DNA of 64,000 bases, taken from contig CACEHR010000001.1 of the NCBI GenBank assembly GCA_902559395.1, positions 273,779 through 337,778 on the forward strand, read 5' to 3'. This document shows positions 42,903 to 52,098 of the stretch, one piece after another. This DNA is from an uncultured Pelagibacteraceae bacterium (GTDB taxonomy: Bacteria; Pseudomonadota; Alphaproteobacteria; Pelagibacterales; Pelagibacteraceae). The translations under genes and the position numbers were made by a program. Each line of letters opens with the position of its first letter. Positions within the stretch are counted from its first letter, which is position 1. Under the pieces are notes generated by a model. That model had not been told where the DNA came from, did not search any database, and saw nothing but the letters and a program-made list of their open reading frames with translations.

Positions 42903-43982
42903 ATGGAAGTATTTTTACCGATAGCTCAAGTTTTTGTTAATCCTATCGAGATACTTTTATTGAGCGCAATTGTTGGGGTTCTTTCAGGTTTATTCGGTGT
43001 AGGAGGTGGTTTTTTAATGACACCTTTTCTAATTTTTTTAGGAATACCTCCTGCATACGCAGTTGCTAATGAGGCAAATAATATTTTAGCTACTTCAGTT
43101 TCTGGATCTACGACACATTATTTAAAAAATACTTTAGATTATAAAATGGGTTCAATGATCGTGATTGGAGGTGTAATTGGAACCTCTTTAGGAATTTATA
43201 CTTTTACATATTTTAAAGGTATTGGAAAAATTGATACAGTTATCTCTCTTGCCTATATGTATATATTAGCAATAATCGGAACTCTAATGCTTGTTGAAAG
43301 TTTGGGTGAAATAGATAAAGCAAAAAGAAACGTCGTAGTTAAAAAAAAATTACATGTTCATTATTGGATACATGGTCTTCCACTAAGAATGAGATTTCCA
43401 AAGTCTAAATTATATGAGAGTATTTTTACTCCTATTATAATTGGTCTTTTAGTTGGTTTTATTGCAGCTATAATGGGAATTGGAGGTGCGTTTATTTTAG
43501 TTCCAGCAATGATTTATATTATAAAGATGCCTACTAAATTAGTACCTGGTACATCTTTATTTGTAACAATTTTTGTAAGTGTGGTTGTTACTTTTCTTCA
43601 TTCTTTTAATTATGGATCTATAGATTTATTACTAGTTCTTATGCTGGTTATAGGATCAATTATAGGAGTCCAGGTTGGACAAAAATTAGGAGAAAGAATT
43701 GATAGTTCTGGTTTAAGAGCTTTATTAGCAATTTTATTACTTATAGTGGGTATTGCGATAGCTTATGACACCTTTTTTGCAGAAAAAATTATAAATGGAA
43801 CCGTTAAAGGAACAAGTTCAAATTTAAATTTCTTTTCTCAATTTATAATTGATTTTTCTAATGAGATGCCTTTCTTTTATGGACTATTTACAATTATGTT
43901 TGCAATTATTTTAGGTGTTGGAGCAGCATTTATTAGAAGATTTATTTCAAATTTTAGAAAAAAATTATTAGTTAAATCTTAA
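42903..43982 (+). CDS. TauE/SafE-family sulfite/organic anion exporter
   Basis: 359 residues with about nine helices. The two TauE half-signatures are LSGLFGVGGGFLMTPFLIFLGIPPAYAVANEANNILATSVSG (residues about 28-70) and VGFIAAIMGIGGAFILVPAMIYIIKMPTKLVPGTSLFVTIFVS (about 185-230). A roughly 45-residue cytoplasmic loop lies between. Position in the organosulfur block (between aprA and suyB/xsc) points to sulfite or sulfonate export. Its stop overlaps the convergent YeiH-type gene by 4 bases. Confidence 0.88.
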   Translation: MEVFLPIAQVFVNPIEILLLSAIVGVLSGLFGVGGGFLMTPFLIFLGIPPAYAVANEANNILATSVSGSTTHYLKNTLDYKMGSMIVIGGVIGTSLGIYTFTYFKGIGKIDTVISLAYMYILAIIGTLMLVESLGEIDKAKRNVVVKKKLHVHYWIHGLPLRMRFPKSKLYESIFTPIIIGLLVGFIAAIMGIGGAFILVPAMIYIIKMPTKLVPGTSLFVTIFVSVVVTFLHSFNYGSIDLLLVLMLVIGSIIGVQVGQKLGERIDSSGLRALLAILLLIVGIAIAYDTFFAEKIINGTVKGTSSNLNFFSQFIIDFSNEMPFFYGLFTIMFAIILGVGAAFIRRFISNFRKKLLVKS

Positions 43983-45046
43983 TTAAAATAATTTAGATAT
44001 AATTCGATAGTTGTAATACTAACCAATCCTACCGTTGCCATCCCTATAAATCCTACAACAAAAGGTTTGTAACCCATATTTTTAATTTCTTTTAAATTAG
44101 TGGATAGGCCAATTGCTGCCATAGCCATAGTTAAAAATATTTTTGAGGACAATTTAATACCATCAACAACGACTAACCATTCATAAGTATTTGAATATAT
44201 TAAATCACCTAAATTCCTAATCACAATCATAGCCACAAAACCCAATACAAAGTAAGGGAAAATACTAATTATTGAATATTTTTTTTCTACATCTCTACCT
44301 CTATTATAAAGAAAAGCAAATAACGGAATCATGATTATTAAAAATGTATTTCTTATTAACTTTGTAACAGTAGCAATATTCAAAGTTTCAGGACTATCAA
44401 ATTGTTGATCATAAATAAGTCCAGCGGCTGCAACTTGAGAGGTTTCATGAATAGAGGTTCCTAAAAACAATCCAATTAATAAAGGCTCACTTTCAAAATA
44501 AAAGTTAGCAAAATAGGGATAAATAAGCATCGAAAGTATTCCAAACAATGTAATATTAGCAATTGCATATGATACCTCGTTTTTTTTTGCACCAATAACA
44601 GGAGCAGTAGCCATTATTGCAGTAGTACCACAGACAGTACTGCCTATTGAGATTAAGTAAGCCATTCGTGTTGGTATTTTTAATTTTTTAATAAGAAGTT
44701 TAATTACTATTAATACACTAATTATACAGATTATAATTAATGGAATTGCTATTGCCCCAAATTCTAAAAATTCAAATGGTTTCAATTGAATGCCTAAGCA
44801 AATAATCCCTAGTTTAAGAATATATTTTTGTGTAAAATCCAGTCCTCTTAAAAAACTTTCTCTAATCTGAAAAACATTTCCGAAAAACATACCTAACAAA
44901 ATAGAAATCATTGCTGTAGATATTGGGCTTTTTTCATAACCTAAAAGCTCAATACCAAGAATATTATTGAAACCTTGAGATAAAGTATAAAGAACGAACG
45001 CTAATATGATACCTGGTAATACTACCAGGTATTTTTTTAATTTCAT
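43979..45046 (-). CDS. YeiH/putative sulfate exporter family protein (PSE)
   Basis: 355 residues, 10 or so helices. Blocks of the YeiH/UPF0324 family: ISILLGMFFGNVFQIRESFLRGLDFTQKYILKLGIICLGIQL near residues 48-90, ISIGSTVCGTTAIMATAPVIGAKKNEVSYAIANITLFG near 135-170, FLGTSIHETSQVAAAG near 195 and LSTNLKEIKNMGYKPF. Members are often placed with sulfonate-degrading genes and are proposed to export sulfate or sulfite. It lies 16 bases after suyB on the same strand, so it probably belongs to the suyAB operon. Confidence 0.85.
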   Translation of the reverse strand: MKLKKYLVVLPGIILAFVLYTLSQGFNNILGIELLGYEKSPISTAMISILLGMFFGNVFQIRESFLRGLDFTQKYILKLGIICLGIQLKPFEFLEFGAIAIPLIIICIISVLIVIKLLIKKLKIPTRMAYLISIGSTVCGTTAIMATAPVIGAKKNEVSYAIANITLFGILSMLIYPYFANFYFESEPLLIGLFLGTSIHETSQVAAAGLIYDQQFDSPETLNIATVTKLIRNTFLIIMIPLFAFLYNRGRDVEKKYSIISIFPYFVLGFVAMIVIRNLGDLIYSNTYEWLVVVDGIKLSSKIFLTMAMAAIGLSTNLKEIKNMGYKPFVVGFIGMATVGLVSITTIELYLNYFN

Positions 45047-45062
45047 TTAAGACTAAAGTTAA

Positions 45063-46229
45063 TTAAGCACTTCTGTAAAGTTTGGTCATAACAAATTCTC
45101 TATGACCTAATGCTTCAGCACAGGTTAATCTTCCGTTGGCAGCTCGAATAGTTGCTTTAATCAATTCATCTCCTGCTTGATCTAAATTCATTTCTCTTGA
45201 AAGAATTTTTGAAACATCGCAATCAATATGCTCGCTCATTTTAACTGCTGTTAATGGATTTGCAGTTAATTTTACAACTGGTTCAATCGGATTTCCGATA
45301 ATATTTCCTTGTCCAGTTGGAAATAAATGAATGTTAAATCCACCAGCAGCTTGTAAAGTTACACATTCAGCAGCAGCAGAAGATGTATCCATAAAATATA
45401 AACCCGGACCTTTTTGTGGTTCTTCAGCCGGTGTCAAAACATCTAAAAATTGTCTTGATCCAATTTTTTGAAAATTACCAAAAGCCTTTTCTTCAATAGT
45501 AGTTAAACCGCCTGCAATATTACCAGCGGTTGGTTGGCTTTCAGATAAATCATCTGTAGCTTCCTTTAGAATAAAGTCGTTATATTCATTCCAGGTTTTT
45601 TTAAATTTTTCTTGAGCTTCTGGAGTTTTACCTCTTTTTTCACAAACAGTTTCAGCACCAGTTAATTCAGAAGTTTCTCCGAAACATAAATGAACACCTA
45701 ATGGCTCAAGTTTATCCATCAAATTTCCAACAGTAGGATTAGATGCAAGTCCTGATGTAGTGTCAGATTCTCCACATTTTACTGAAATCCATAAATCACT
45801 GATCGGACATTCTTCTCTTTGTTTTTCTGATGCCCACATTGAAAATTCTTGAGCTTTTTTAGAGGCTTTCATAATAGTTTCAATATCACCAGCTCCTTCA
45901 ATGCTAAATCCCTCAACTGGTTTACCAGTTTTAGCTACTTCATCTACAATTCTTTTTGTCCATTTCGGTTCAATTCCAATAATGATTGCAGCTGCTACAT
46001 TTGGATTTTTTGCAGTTCCAATCATAGTTCTGAAATGCAATTCTAAATCTGCTCCAAATTGCAGTCTTCCGTATGAATGAGGAAGAGCAATTGTTCCTTT
46101 AATATTGTTTGCCACAGCTTCAGCGCATGCATTTGATATATCATCTACTGGAAGAATGATTACGTGATTTCTTGTTCCGGCTCTGCCGTTTTCTCTTTTA
46201 TAACCTAAAAAACTTTTTGGAATTTCCAT
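45063..46229 (-). CDS. suyB: Sulfolactate sulfo-lyase large subunit
   Basis: 388 residues of the UxaA/altronate dehydratase-like superfamily. [35 protein letters not shown] near the start and [18 protein letters not shown] near residue 152 (iron-binding cysteine region) are diagnostic of this fold, and the later [26 protein letters not shown] block near 310 fits. The SuyAB enzyme splits (R)-sulfolactate into pyruvate and sulfite. Genes for SuyA, Xsc and Apr beside it support this role over altronate dehydratase, with which the family can be confused; no sulfolactate dehydrogenase is seen nearby. It starts 4 bases after suyA. Confidence 0.85.
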   Translation of the reverse strand: MEIPKSFLGYKRENGRAGTRNHVIILPVDDISNACAEAVANNIKGTIALPHSYGRLQFGADLELHFRTMIGTAKNPNVAAAIIIGIEPKWTKRIVDEVAKTGKPVEGFSIEGAGDIETIMKASKKAQEFSMWASEKQREECPISDLWISVKCGESDTTSGLASNPTVGNLMDKLEPLGVHLCFGETSELTGAETVCEKRGKTPEAQEKFKKTWNEYNDFILKEATDDLSESQPTAGNIAGGLTTIEEKAFGNFQKIGSRQFLDVLTPAEEPQKGPGLYFMDTSSAAAECVTLQAAGGFNIHLFPTGQGNIIGNPIEPVVKLTANPLTAVKMSEHIDCDVSKILSREMNLDQAGDELIKATIRAANGRLTCAEALGHREFVMTKLYRSA

Positions 46230-46233
46230 ATAA

Positions 46234-46518
46234 TTACCACTTCTTCGTTTTTACATTATGAACATGTACATGCTCACCTTTTTTAATTGATTTAACTACT
46301 TTGCCAATATCGTGACCATACTTAATAATTGTGTCACCTTCATTAAGGTCAGTCATAGCTATCTTATGACCTAAAGGAATTTCATCTGTTGATTGAATAC
46401 TTACAGTTTTGTCGTTTTCCATTACCCAGCAAGAGCAATCTTGTTTTGGAGTGATTTTCTCAATTACAACTACTCCAACGTTATCTTTTTCATCGTGAAT
46501 TATAATATCTGTTGCCAT
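46234..46518 (-). CDS. suyA: Sulfolactate sulfo-lyase small subunit
   Basis: 94 residues forming one SAF-type domain: [81 protein letters not shown]. The final GEHVHVHNV is typical for the UxaA/SuyA small subunit that binds the catalytic iron region of the large subunit. It heads the minus-strand operon suyA-suyB-PSE, diverging from xsc across a 112-base gap. The pair SuyA/SuyB fits the separate two-gene arrangement of sulfolactate sulfo-lyases. Confidence 0.85.
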   Translation of the reverse strand: MATDIIIHDEKDNVGVVVIEKITPKQDCSCWVMENDKTVSIQSTDEIPLGHKIAMTDLNEGDTIIKYGHDIGKVVKSIKKGEHVHVHNVKTKKW

Positions 46519-46531
46519 ATCGTGTCGATTT

Positions 46532-46583
46532 GTTTGTTTGAATTTTGTAAAATCTTATATATTAATCGCAAAAATTAACAAAC
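46532..46583. promoter_or_regulatory. Divergent control region of suyA and xsc with inverted repeat
   Basis: GTTTGTTTGAATTTT (46532-46546) and AAAATTAACAAAC (46571-46583) are imperfect inverted copies, apart from a two-base insertion, within the 112-base gap that separates the two divergent genes. A shared regulator site is plausible; no repressor gene is adjacent. Chance is possible in AT-rich DNA. Confidence 0.35.
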
Positions 46584-46630
46584 GAATTTTATAAATACTT
46601 AAAATGACACTTTAGAGAGGTTCTATTTTT

Positions 46631-48415
46631 ATGACAAAAATGACAACAGAAGAAGCTTTTGTAAAAGTTTTACAAATGCACGGTATTGAACATGCATTCG
46701 GAATTATTGGTTCAGCCTTTATGCCAATTTCAGATATTTTTCCAGATGCAGGTATTACTTTTTGGGATGTTGCTCATGAAACAAACGGTGGTTTAATTGC
46801 TGATGGTTACACAAGAGCTACTGGTAAAATGTCAATGGTTATTGCTCAGAACGGACCTGGAATTACTGGATTAGTTACACCAATTAAAACAGCATACTGG
46901 AACCATACTCCTCTTTTATTAGTTACGCCACAAGCAGCGAACAAAACAATGGGGCAAGGTGGATTTCAAGAAGTAGAGCAAATGAATTTATTCAAAGACA
47001 TGGTTTGCTATCAAGAGGAAGTAAGAGATCCATCTAGAATGGCTGAAGTATTAAATAGAGTAATAGAAAAAGCTATAAGAGGATCAGCACCAGCACAAAT
47101 TAATGTTCCTAGAGATTATTGGTGCCAAGTAATTGATATCGATCTTCCTCCGATTGTAAGACTTGAAAGACAAGGTGGAGGAAATGATGCCGTAGCTAAA
47201 GCAGCTGAATTGTTATCTAAAGCAAAGTTTCCTGTAATATTATCTGGAGCAGGTGTTGTTATTGGCGGGGCTATAGAGGCTACAAAAAAACTTGCAGAAA
47301 AATTAGATTCACCTGTTTGTTCAGGCTACCAACATAATGACAGTTTTCCAGGAAGCCATCCTTTAGCTGTTGGTCCTCTAGGTTACAATGGATCAAAAGC
47401 TGCAATGGAATTAATTTCAAAAGCTGACGTAGTATTAGCTTTGGGAACAAGATTAAACCCATTTTCTACTTTACCTGGTTATGGAATTGATTATTGGCCA
47501 AAGAATGCAAATATTATTCAAGTTGATATTAATCCTGACAGAATAGGTTTGACTAAAAAAGTTACTGTAGGGATAAGTGGTGATGCAAAATTAGTTGCTG
47601 AACAAATTTTAGAAAAATTATCCTCAAGTGCTGGTGATACTGATAGACAAACTAGAAAAGATTTAATTCATCAAACTAAATCAGCTTGGTTACAAAAACT
47701 TTCAAGCTTAGATCATGAAGATGATGATGAAGGAACTGTATGGAATAAAGAAGCTAGAGAAAGAGATGCAGACAGAATGTCACCAAGACAAGCTTGGAGA
47801 GCGATTCAAGCAGGAATGCCTGATGATGTAATAATATCAAGTGATATTGGAAACAATTGTGCGATAGGTAATGCTTACCCAACATTCGAAAAGCCAAGAA
47901 AATATTTAGCACCAGGTTTATTTGGTCCATGTGGATATGGTTTTCCATCTATATTAGGAGCAAAAATTGGATGTCCAGACACTCCAGTAATTGGTTTTGC
48001 TGGCGATGGTGCTTTTGGAATAAGCATGAATGAAATGAGTTCATGTGCAAGAGAAGAGTGGCCAGCAATAACAATGGTTATTTTCAGAAATTATCAATGG
48101 GGCGCGGAAAAAAGAAATACGACACTTTGGTTTGATAATAACTTTGTTGGTACAGAGTTAGATCCAGAATTAAGTTATGCAAAAGTTGCTGATGCTTGTG
48201 GCTTAAAAGGCGTAACAGTTAGAACAATGGAAGAAACTACAAATGCTATTAAACAATCATGTGAAGATCAAAAGAAAGGAATTACAACCTTTATAGAAGT
48301 AATTTTAAACCAAGAACTTGGCGAACCTTTTAGGAGAGATGCTATGAAGAAACCAGTAAGAGTAGCAGGTATAAAGAAAACAGACATGAAACAACAAAAA
48401 TCGCTAAATGGATGA
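46631..48415 (+). CDS. xsc: Sulfoacetaldehyde acetyltransferase
   Basis: 594 residues of the thiamin-diphosphate enzyme family. The N-terminal domain has TTEEAFVKVLQMHGIEHAFGIIGSAFMPISDIFP and DVAHETNGGLIADGYTRATGK (catalytic glutamate); the ThDP/Mg motif GDGAFGISMNEMSSC...VIFRNYQWG lies near residue 458. The GSAFMPISDIFP and VPRDYWCQVIDI blocks are Xsc-specific within the acetolactate-synthase family. It converts sulfoacetaldehyde plus phosphate to acetyl phosphate and sulfite, the last step of taurine, isethionate or sulfoacetate use. Its cofactor links it to the thiamin supply controlled by the thiV riboswitch. The 3' end overlaps the SxtJ-like gene by 8 bases. Confidence 0.95.
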   Translation: MTKMTTEEAFVKVLQMHGIEHAFGIIGSAFMPISDIFPDAGITFWDVAHETNGGLIADGYTRATGKMSMVIAQNGPGITGLVTPIKTAYWNHTPLLLVTPQAANKTMGQGGFQEVEQMNLFKDMVCYQEEVRDPSRMAEVLNRVIEKAIRGSAPAQINVPRDYWCQVIDIDLPPIVRLERQGGGNDAVAKAAELLSKAKFPVILSGAGVVIGGAIEATKKLAEKLDSPVCSGYQHNDSFPGSHPLAVGPLGYNGSKAAMELISKADVVLALGTRLNPFSTLPGYGIDYWPKNANIIQVDINPDRIGLTKKVTVGISGDAKLVAEQILEKLSSSAGDTDRQTRKDLIHQTKSAWLQKLSSLDHEDDDEGTVWNKEARERDADRMSPRQAWRAIQAGMPDDVIISSDIGNNCAIGNAYPTFEKPRKYLAPGLFGPCGYGFPSILGAKIGCPDTPVIGFAGDGAFGISMNEMSSCAREEWPAITMVIFRNYQWGAEKRNTTLWFDNNFVGTELDPELSYAKVADACGLKGVTVRTMEETTNAIKQSCEDQKKGITTFIEVILNQELGEPFRRDAMKKPVRVAGIKKTDMKQQKSLNG

Positions 48416-48791
48416 AGTTAAAATAGGCTCTAATAAAAGCTTTGGAATAGTATTTTTTATTGTTTTCTTTATAATTTCAATTTACCCTTTGTTAAGTCAT
48501 AACGAAATACGATTATGGTCCTTAATTATATCATTAATTTTTTTAATTTTAGGTTTATTAAATTCTAAATTACTAACACCCTTAAATAAAATTTGGTTTA
48601 AATTTGGAATATTATTAGGAAAAATTATTTCTCCTTTGGTTATGGGATTAATATTTTTCTTTGTTGTCACTCCAATAGGTATCTTAATGAGAATTTTAAA
48701 GAAAGATTTGTTAAATCTCAAATTTAATAAAAAAACAACCTACTGGATTGAAAAAAATGATCCAAAAAGTAAAATGAAAAATCAATTTTAA
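48408..48791 (+). CDS. SxtJ-family membrane protein
   Basis: 127 residues with three predicted helices (FGIVFFIVFFIISIYPLL, LWSLIISLIFLILGLL and LGKIISPLVMGLIFFFVVTPIGILMRIL) and a C-terminal tail with RKxxxDxLxLKFNKKTTYWIEKNDPK, the typical end of SxtJ proteins next to carbamoyltransferases. The start overlaps xsc by 8 bases, so it may be transcribed with xsc. It belongs to the module with the DUF5989 protein and carbamoyltransferase. Confidence 0.8.
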   Translation: MDEVKIGSNKSFGIVFFIVFFIISIYPLLSHNEIRLWSLIISLIFLILGLLNSKLLTPLNKIWFKFGILLGKIISPLVMGLIFFFVVTPIGILMRILKKDLLNLKFNKKTTYWIEKNDPKSKMKNQF

Positions 48792-48792
48792 T

Positions 48793-48942
48793 ATGAGTTT
48801 TATAAAAGAATTTTGGGAATTTTTAAAAGTTAGAAAAAAATACTGGCTCTTGCCAATAATTATTGTTTTAGTTTTATTTGGTGGATTAATAATTTTGAGT
48901 CAAGGCTCTGCTGTGGCACCATTTATTTATACAATTTTTTAA
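48793..48942 (+). CDS. DUF5989-type small membrane protein (SxtK-like)
   Basis: 49 residues: FIKEFWEFLKVRKKYWLLPIIIVLVLFGGLIILSQGSAVAPFIYTIF. The pattern F-W-x-F-L-x-x-R-K-K-x-W-L-x-P-I followed by one helix and the ending S-A-V-A-P-F-I-Y-T-I-F is the DUF5989/SxtK pattern found between SxtJ and carbamoyltransferase genes. It lies one base from the SxtJ stop and one base before the carbamoyltransferase start. Confidence 0.85.
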   Translation: MSFIKEFWEFLKVRKKYWLLPIIIVLVLFGGLIILSQGSAVAPFIYTIF

Positions 48943-48943
48943 A

Positions 48944-50779
48944 GTGTCATCAATATTAGGTATATCAGCTTTTTATCATGATAGCGCAGCATGTATTTTA
49001 AAAGATGGTAAAATAGTTGCTGCTGCACAAGAGGAGAGATTTACAAGAAAGAAACATGATCCAAGTTATCCTAAAAATGCAATTAACTTTGTACTTGATT
49101 ATGCAGACTTAAATTTGAGTGATGTTGATCAAATAGTTTTTTTTGAAAAACCCTTTTTGAAATTTGAAAGATTATTGGAAACATATGTTGCATTTGCGCC
49201 AAGAGGTTTTGTTTCTTTTTGTAAAGCAATGCCAATTTGGATTAAAGAAAAACTATTTCAGAAAAATTTATTATTTAATAAACTAAAAGAACTTGATGAA
49301 AATTATAAATCTGATGAAAATATATTTTTTTCGGATCATCATTTAAGTCATGCTGCTAGCGCTTTTTTCCCTTCTCCATTTGATGAAGCAGTTGTCTTAA
49401 CTGCAGATGGTGTTGGTGAATGGGCAACAACTACAGTTGCTGTAGGTAAAGCAAATAAACTTGAGATAAAAAAAGAAATTCATTTTCCACACTCTTTAGG
49501 ACTTCTCTATTCAGCATTTACTTATTACACAGGTTTTAAAGTTAACAGTGGAGAATACAAACTTATGGGTTTAGCACCTTATGGAAAACCAATTTATGAA
49601 AAAAAAATTAAAAAAATACTAGATATAAAAGATGATGGAACTTTTAGGTTAGATCAAAATTATTTTAATTATGCTACAGGACTTACTATGACCAATGATA
49701 AGTTTCATAAAATGTTTGGTCAAAATCCTAGAAATCCACAAAATGAAAAAATAACTCAATTTCACATGGATATTGCAGCATCTATTCAAAAAGTAACAGA
49801 AGAAATAATGATCAAATTATCAAAAGCGATTCGTAAAGAATATAATATTAAAAACTTATGTTTAGCTGGTGGAGTTGCTTTAAATTGTGTAGCTAATGGC
49901 AAAATACTTAAAGAAAAAATTTTTGATAATATTTGGATTCAACCTGCTGCAGGAGATGCTGGAGGTTCTTTAGGCGCAGCATTAGCACTTTGGCATATAG
50001 ACCAAGAAAATGAGAGAGTTGTTGTTTCAGATGATAATATGAAAGGTTCATATTTAGGAAATGAATTTAATCAAGAACAAATAGAAAAAGAATTAAATTC
50101 TCTAGGCGCTAAATTTGAAATATTAGATTATGAAAATTTAATCGATAAAACAGCAAAATTTTTATCTAATGAAAAAGCAATTGGCTGGTTTCAAGGTAGA
50201 ATGGAGTTTGGACCTAGAGCATTAGGTGGCAGATCTATATTAGGAGACCCTAGATCAGATAAAATGCAGAAAAATTTAAACTTAAAAGTAAAATATAGAG
50301 AAAGTTTTAGACCATTTGCACCATCTATTTTAAGAGAAGATCTGTCAAATTGGTTTGATCTAAATGTAGATAGTCCGTATATGCTTTTAGTTTCAGATAT
50401 AAGCTCTGAAAAAAAAATCCAAATGAATGACGAACAAAATAAACTTTTTGGAATAGATAAATTAAATATTAAGAGATCAGAAATTCCTGCAGTAACTCAT
50501 GTTGATTATTCGGCAAGAATTCAAACAGTGACAAAAAAAACTAATAAACGTTATTATGACTTAATATCAAGATTCAAACTAATAACAGGTTGTCCAGTAA
50601 TTGTTAATACGTCCTTTAATGTAAGGGGTGAGCCTATTGTATGTTCGCCTACAGATGCATTCAATTGTTTCATGGGTACAGAATTAGATTATTTAGTAAT
50701 TGGAAATTGTATTTTAGACAAAAAAAATCAAGACCCAAATCTGAAAAAAGACTATACAAAAGAATTTGAATTAGATTAA
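48944..50779 (+). CDS. Carbamoyltransferase (NodU/CmcH/SxtI family)
   Basis: 611 residues from a GTG start. Layout: N-terminal Kae1-like domain with GISAFYHDSAACILKDGKIVAAAQEERFTRKKHD, SDHHLSHAASAFFPSPFDEAVVLTADGVGEW (ligand histidines) near residue 128 and CLAGGVALNCVANGK near 305; C-terminal carbamoyl-phosphate-using domain with GRMEFGPRALGGRSILGDPR near 425 and NTSFNVRGEPIVCSPTDAFNCF near 555. It transfers a carbamoyl group to a hydroxyl of a small molecule. Target unknown: no natural-product genes other than the SxtJ/DUF5989 partners are nearby. It overlaps no neighbours but is only 10 bases from the FAD oxidase gene. Confidence 0.9.
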   Translation: MSSILGISAFYHDSAACILKDGKIVAAAQEERFTRKKHDPSYPKNAINFVLDYADLNLSDVDQIVFFEKPFLKFERLLETYVAFAPRGFVSFCKAMPIWIKEKLFQKNLLFNKLKELDENYKSDENIFFSDHHLSHAASAFFPSPFDEAVVLTADGVGEWATTTVAVGKANKLEIKKEIHFPHSLGLLYSAFTYYTGFKVNSGEYKLMGLAPYGKPIYEKKIKKILDIKDDGTFRLDQNYFNYATGLTMTNDKFHKMFGQNPRNPQNEKITQFHMDIAASIQKVTEEIMIKLSKAIRKEYNIKNLCLAGGVALNCVANGKILKEKIFDNIWIQPAAGDAGGSLGAALALWHIDQENERVVVSDDNMKGSYLGNEFNQEQIEKELNSLGAKFEILDYENLIDKTAKFLSNEKAIGWFQGRMEFGPRALGGRSILGDPRSDKMQKNLNLKVKYRESFRPFAPSILREDLSNWFDLNVDSPYMLLVSDISSEKKIQMNDEQNKLFGIDKLNIKRSEIPAVTHVDYSARIQTVTKKTNKRYYDLISRFKLITGCPVIVNTSFNVRGEPIVCSPTDAFNCFMGTELDYLVIGNCILDKKNQDPNLKKDYTKEFELD

Positions 50780-50789
50780 GTTCATTATC

Positions 50790-52094
50790 ATGCAGGTGAT
50801 TAACGACAATGGTTGTGCTTGGATTAATGATTTAAACTCAAGATCAAATATAAAAGTATTAAAAAAAAATACTGAATGTGATTGGCTAATTATAGGAGCA
50901 GGTTATACTGGTTTATCAGCTGCTAGAAAATTAGGAGAATTACACCCTAATAAAAAAATTATTTTAGTAGACTCTCAATTAGCAGGGGAAGGGGCAAGTT
51001 CGAGAAACTCAGGGTATTTGGTTGAAACAACTTTAAATGATGGTTTTACATCTAATAAAGAATTAGAAAATTATAAAAAAAAATCAGATATTTATAATCT
51101 TGGCATAGATGCTGTAAAAAATTTTGTTAAAGAGCATCAAGTTGATTGTGATTGGAATGAGTGTGGAAAATATTTTGCTTCATCAAAAATAAATGATGAA
51201 AATATTTTAAAAAAATTTTCTTACACACTTACAAGCTTAGGTTTTGAGCATAAATTATTATATAAAGATGAATTACTGAAAAAATTAGGGACTAATTTTT
51301 ACAATGTAGCGCTTTATACAAAAGGAGGAATTTTGCTAAATCCTGGAAAATTAGTCAGATCCATGATTAATGCATTGCCCAATAATGTTGAATTGTATGA
51401 AAATACTACTTTGTTAAAGTGGTCTTCTGTTCAAGATTATATATCTTGTACTTTTAATAATGCAAAAATTAATTCAAAAAAAATAATTTTTGCAACAAAT
51501 GGATTTCTTAAATCTTTAGGAATAAAAGTTAATTATAATTTTCCAATAACTCTAACAGCAAGTATGACCAGAACACTTACTGATGAAGAGTTTAATAACA
51601 TCGGCAGACCAAAAGAATGGGGAGTTTTACCAGTGAAACCAATGGGAGCAACAATAAGAATGACTAAAGACAGAAAGATTTTAATAAGAAATACTGCAGA
51701 AGTTCATGATCCATTTAAAATGTCTAAACATACATTAGAAGAAAGGTCAAAAATTCAAAAAATTGGTATTAAAAAAAGATTTCCTAATTTACCAGATAAT
51801 ATAATCCAATCTACATGGTCAGGGGTAGTTTCAAGAACAAGAAACAGTTCGCAAATATTTGATAAAATTAAAGATAATATTTTTGTTGCTGGTTGCTATA
51901 ACGGTTCTGGTATTGGTGTAGGAACGCTCTTTGGTGAGCAAATTGCAATCAAAGCTAGCAACCAAAATACCAAAGAAATACAAATAATTGAATCAAGGAA
52001 CAAGCCTACCTGGTTGCCTCCACAAGCTTTTTTAAATATAGGTATCAAATCAAGGCTTATTTTTGAAAGATTTAGAGCAAAATCAGAAATTTGA
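50790..52094 (+). CDS. FAD-dependent oxidoreductase of the DAO (DadA/glycine oxidase) family
   Basis: 434 residues. The FAD dinucleotide fold is CDWLIIGAGYTGLSAARKLGELHPNKKIILVDSQ (residues about 30-63), followed by GEGASSRNSGYL near 70, the substrate-domain segment GGILLNPGKLVRSMINAL near 185, FATNGFLKSLG and the C-terminal GCYNGSGIGVGTLFGEQIA near 370. It should oxidise an amine or amino acid (glycine betaine derivatives, D-amino acids or putrescine-like gamma-glutamyl amines are candidates). It follows the carbamoyltransferase by 10 bases, so it may act on the same compound. Converges with the SGNH hydrolase gene. Confidence 0.85.
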   Translation: MQVINDNGCAWINDLNSRSNIKVLKKNTECDWLIIGAGYTGLSAARKLGELHPNKKIILVDSQLAGEGASSRNSGYLVETTLNDGFTSNKELENYKKKSDIYNLGIDAVKNFVKEHQVDCDWNECGKYFASSKINDENILKKFSYTLTSLGFEHKLLYKDELLKKLGTNFYNVALYTKGGILLNPGKLVRSMINALPNNVELYENTTLLKWSSVQDYISCTFNNAKINSKKIIFATNGFLKSLGIKVNYNFPITLTASMTRTLTDEEFNNIGRPKEWGVLPVKPMGATIRMTKDRKILIRNTAEVHDPFKMSKHTLEERSKIQKIGIKKRFPNLPDNIIQSTWSGVVSRTRNSSQIFDKIKDNIFVAGCYNGSGIGVGTLFGEQIAIKASNQNTKEIQIIESRNKPTWLPPQAFLNIGIKSRLIFERFRAKSEI

Positions 52095-52098
52095 TTAT

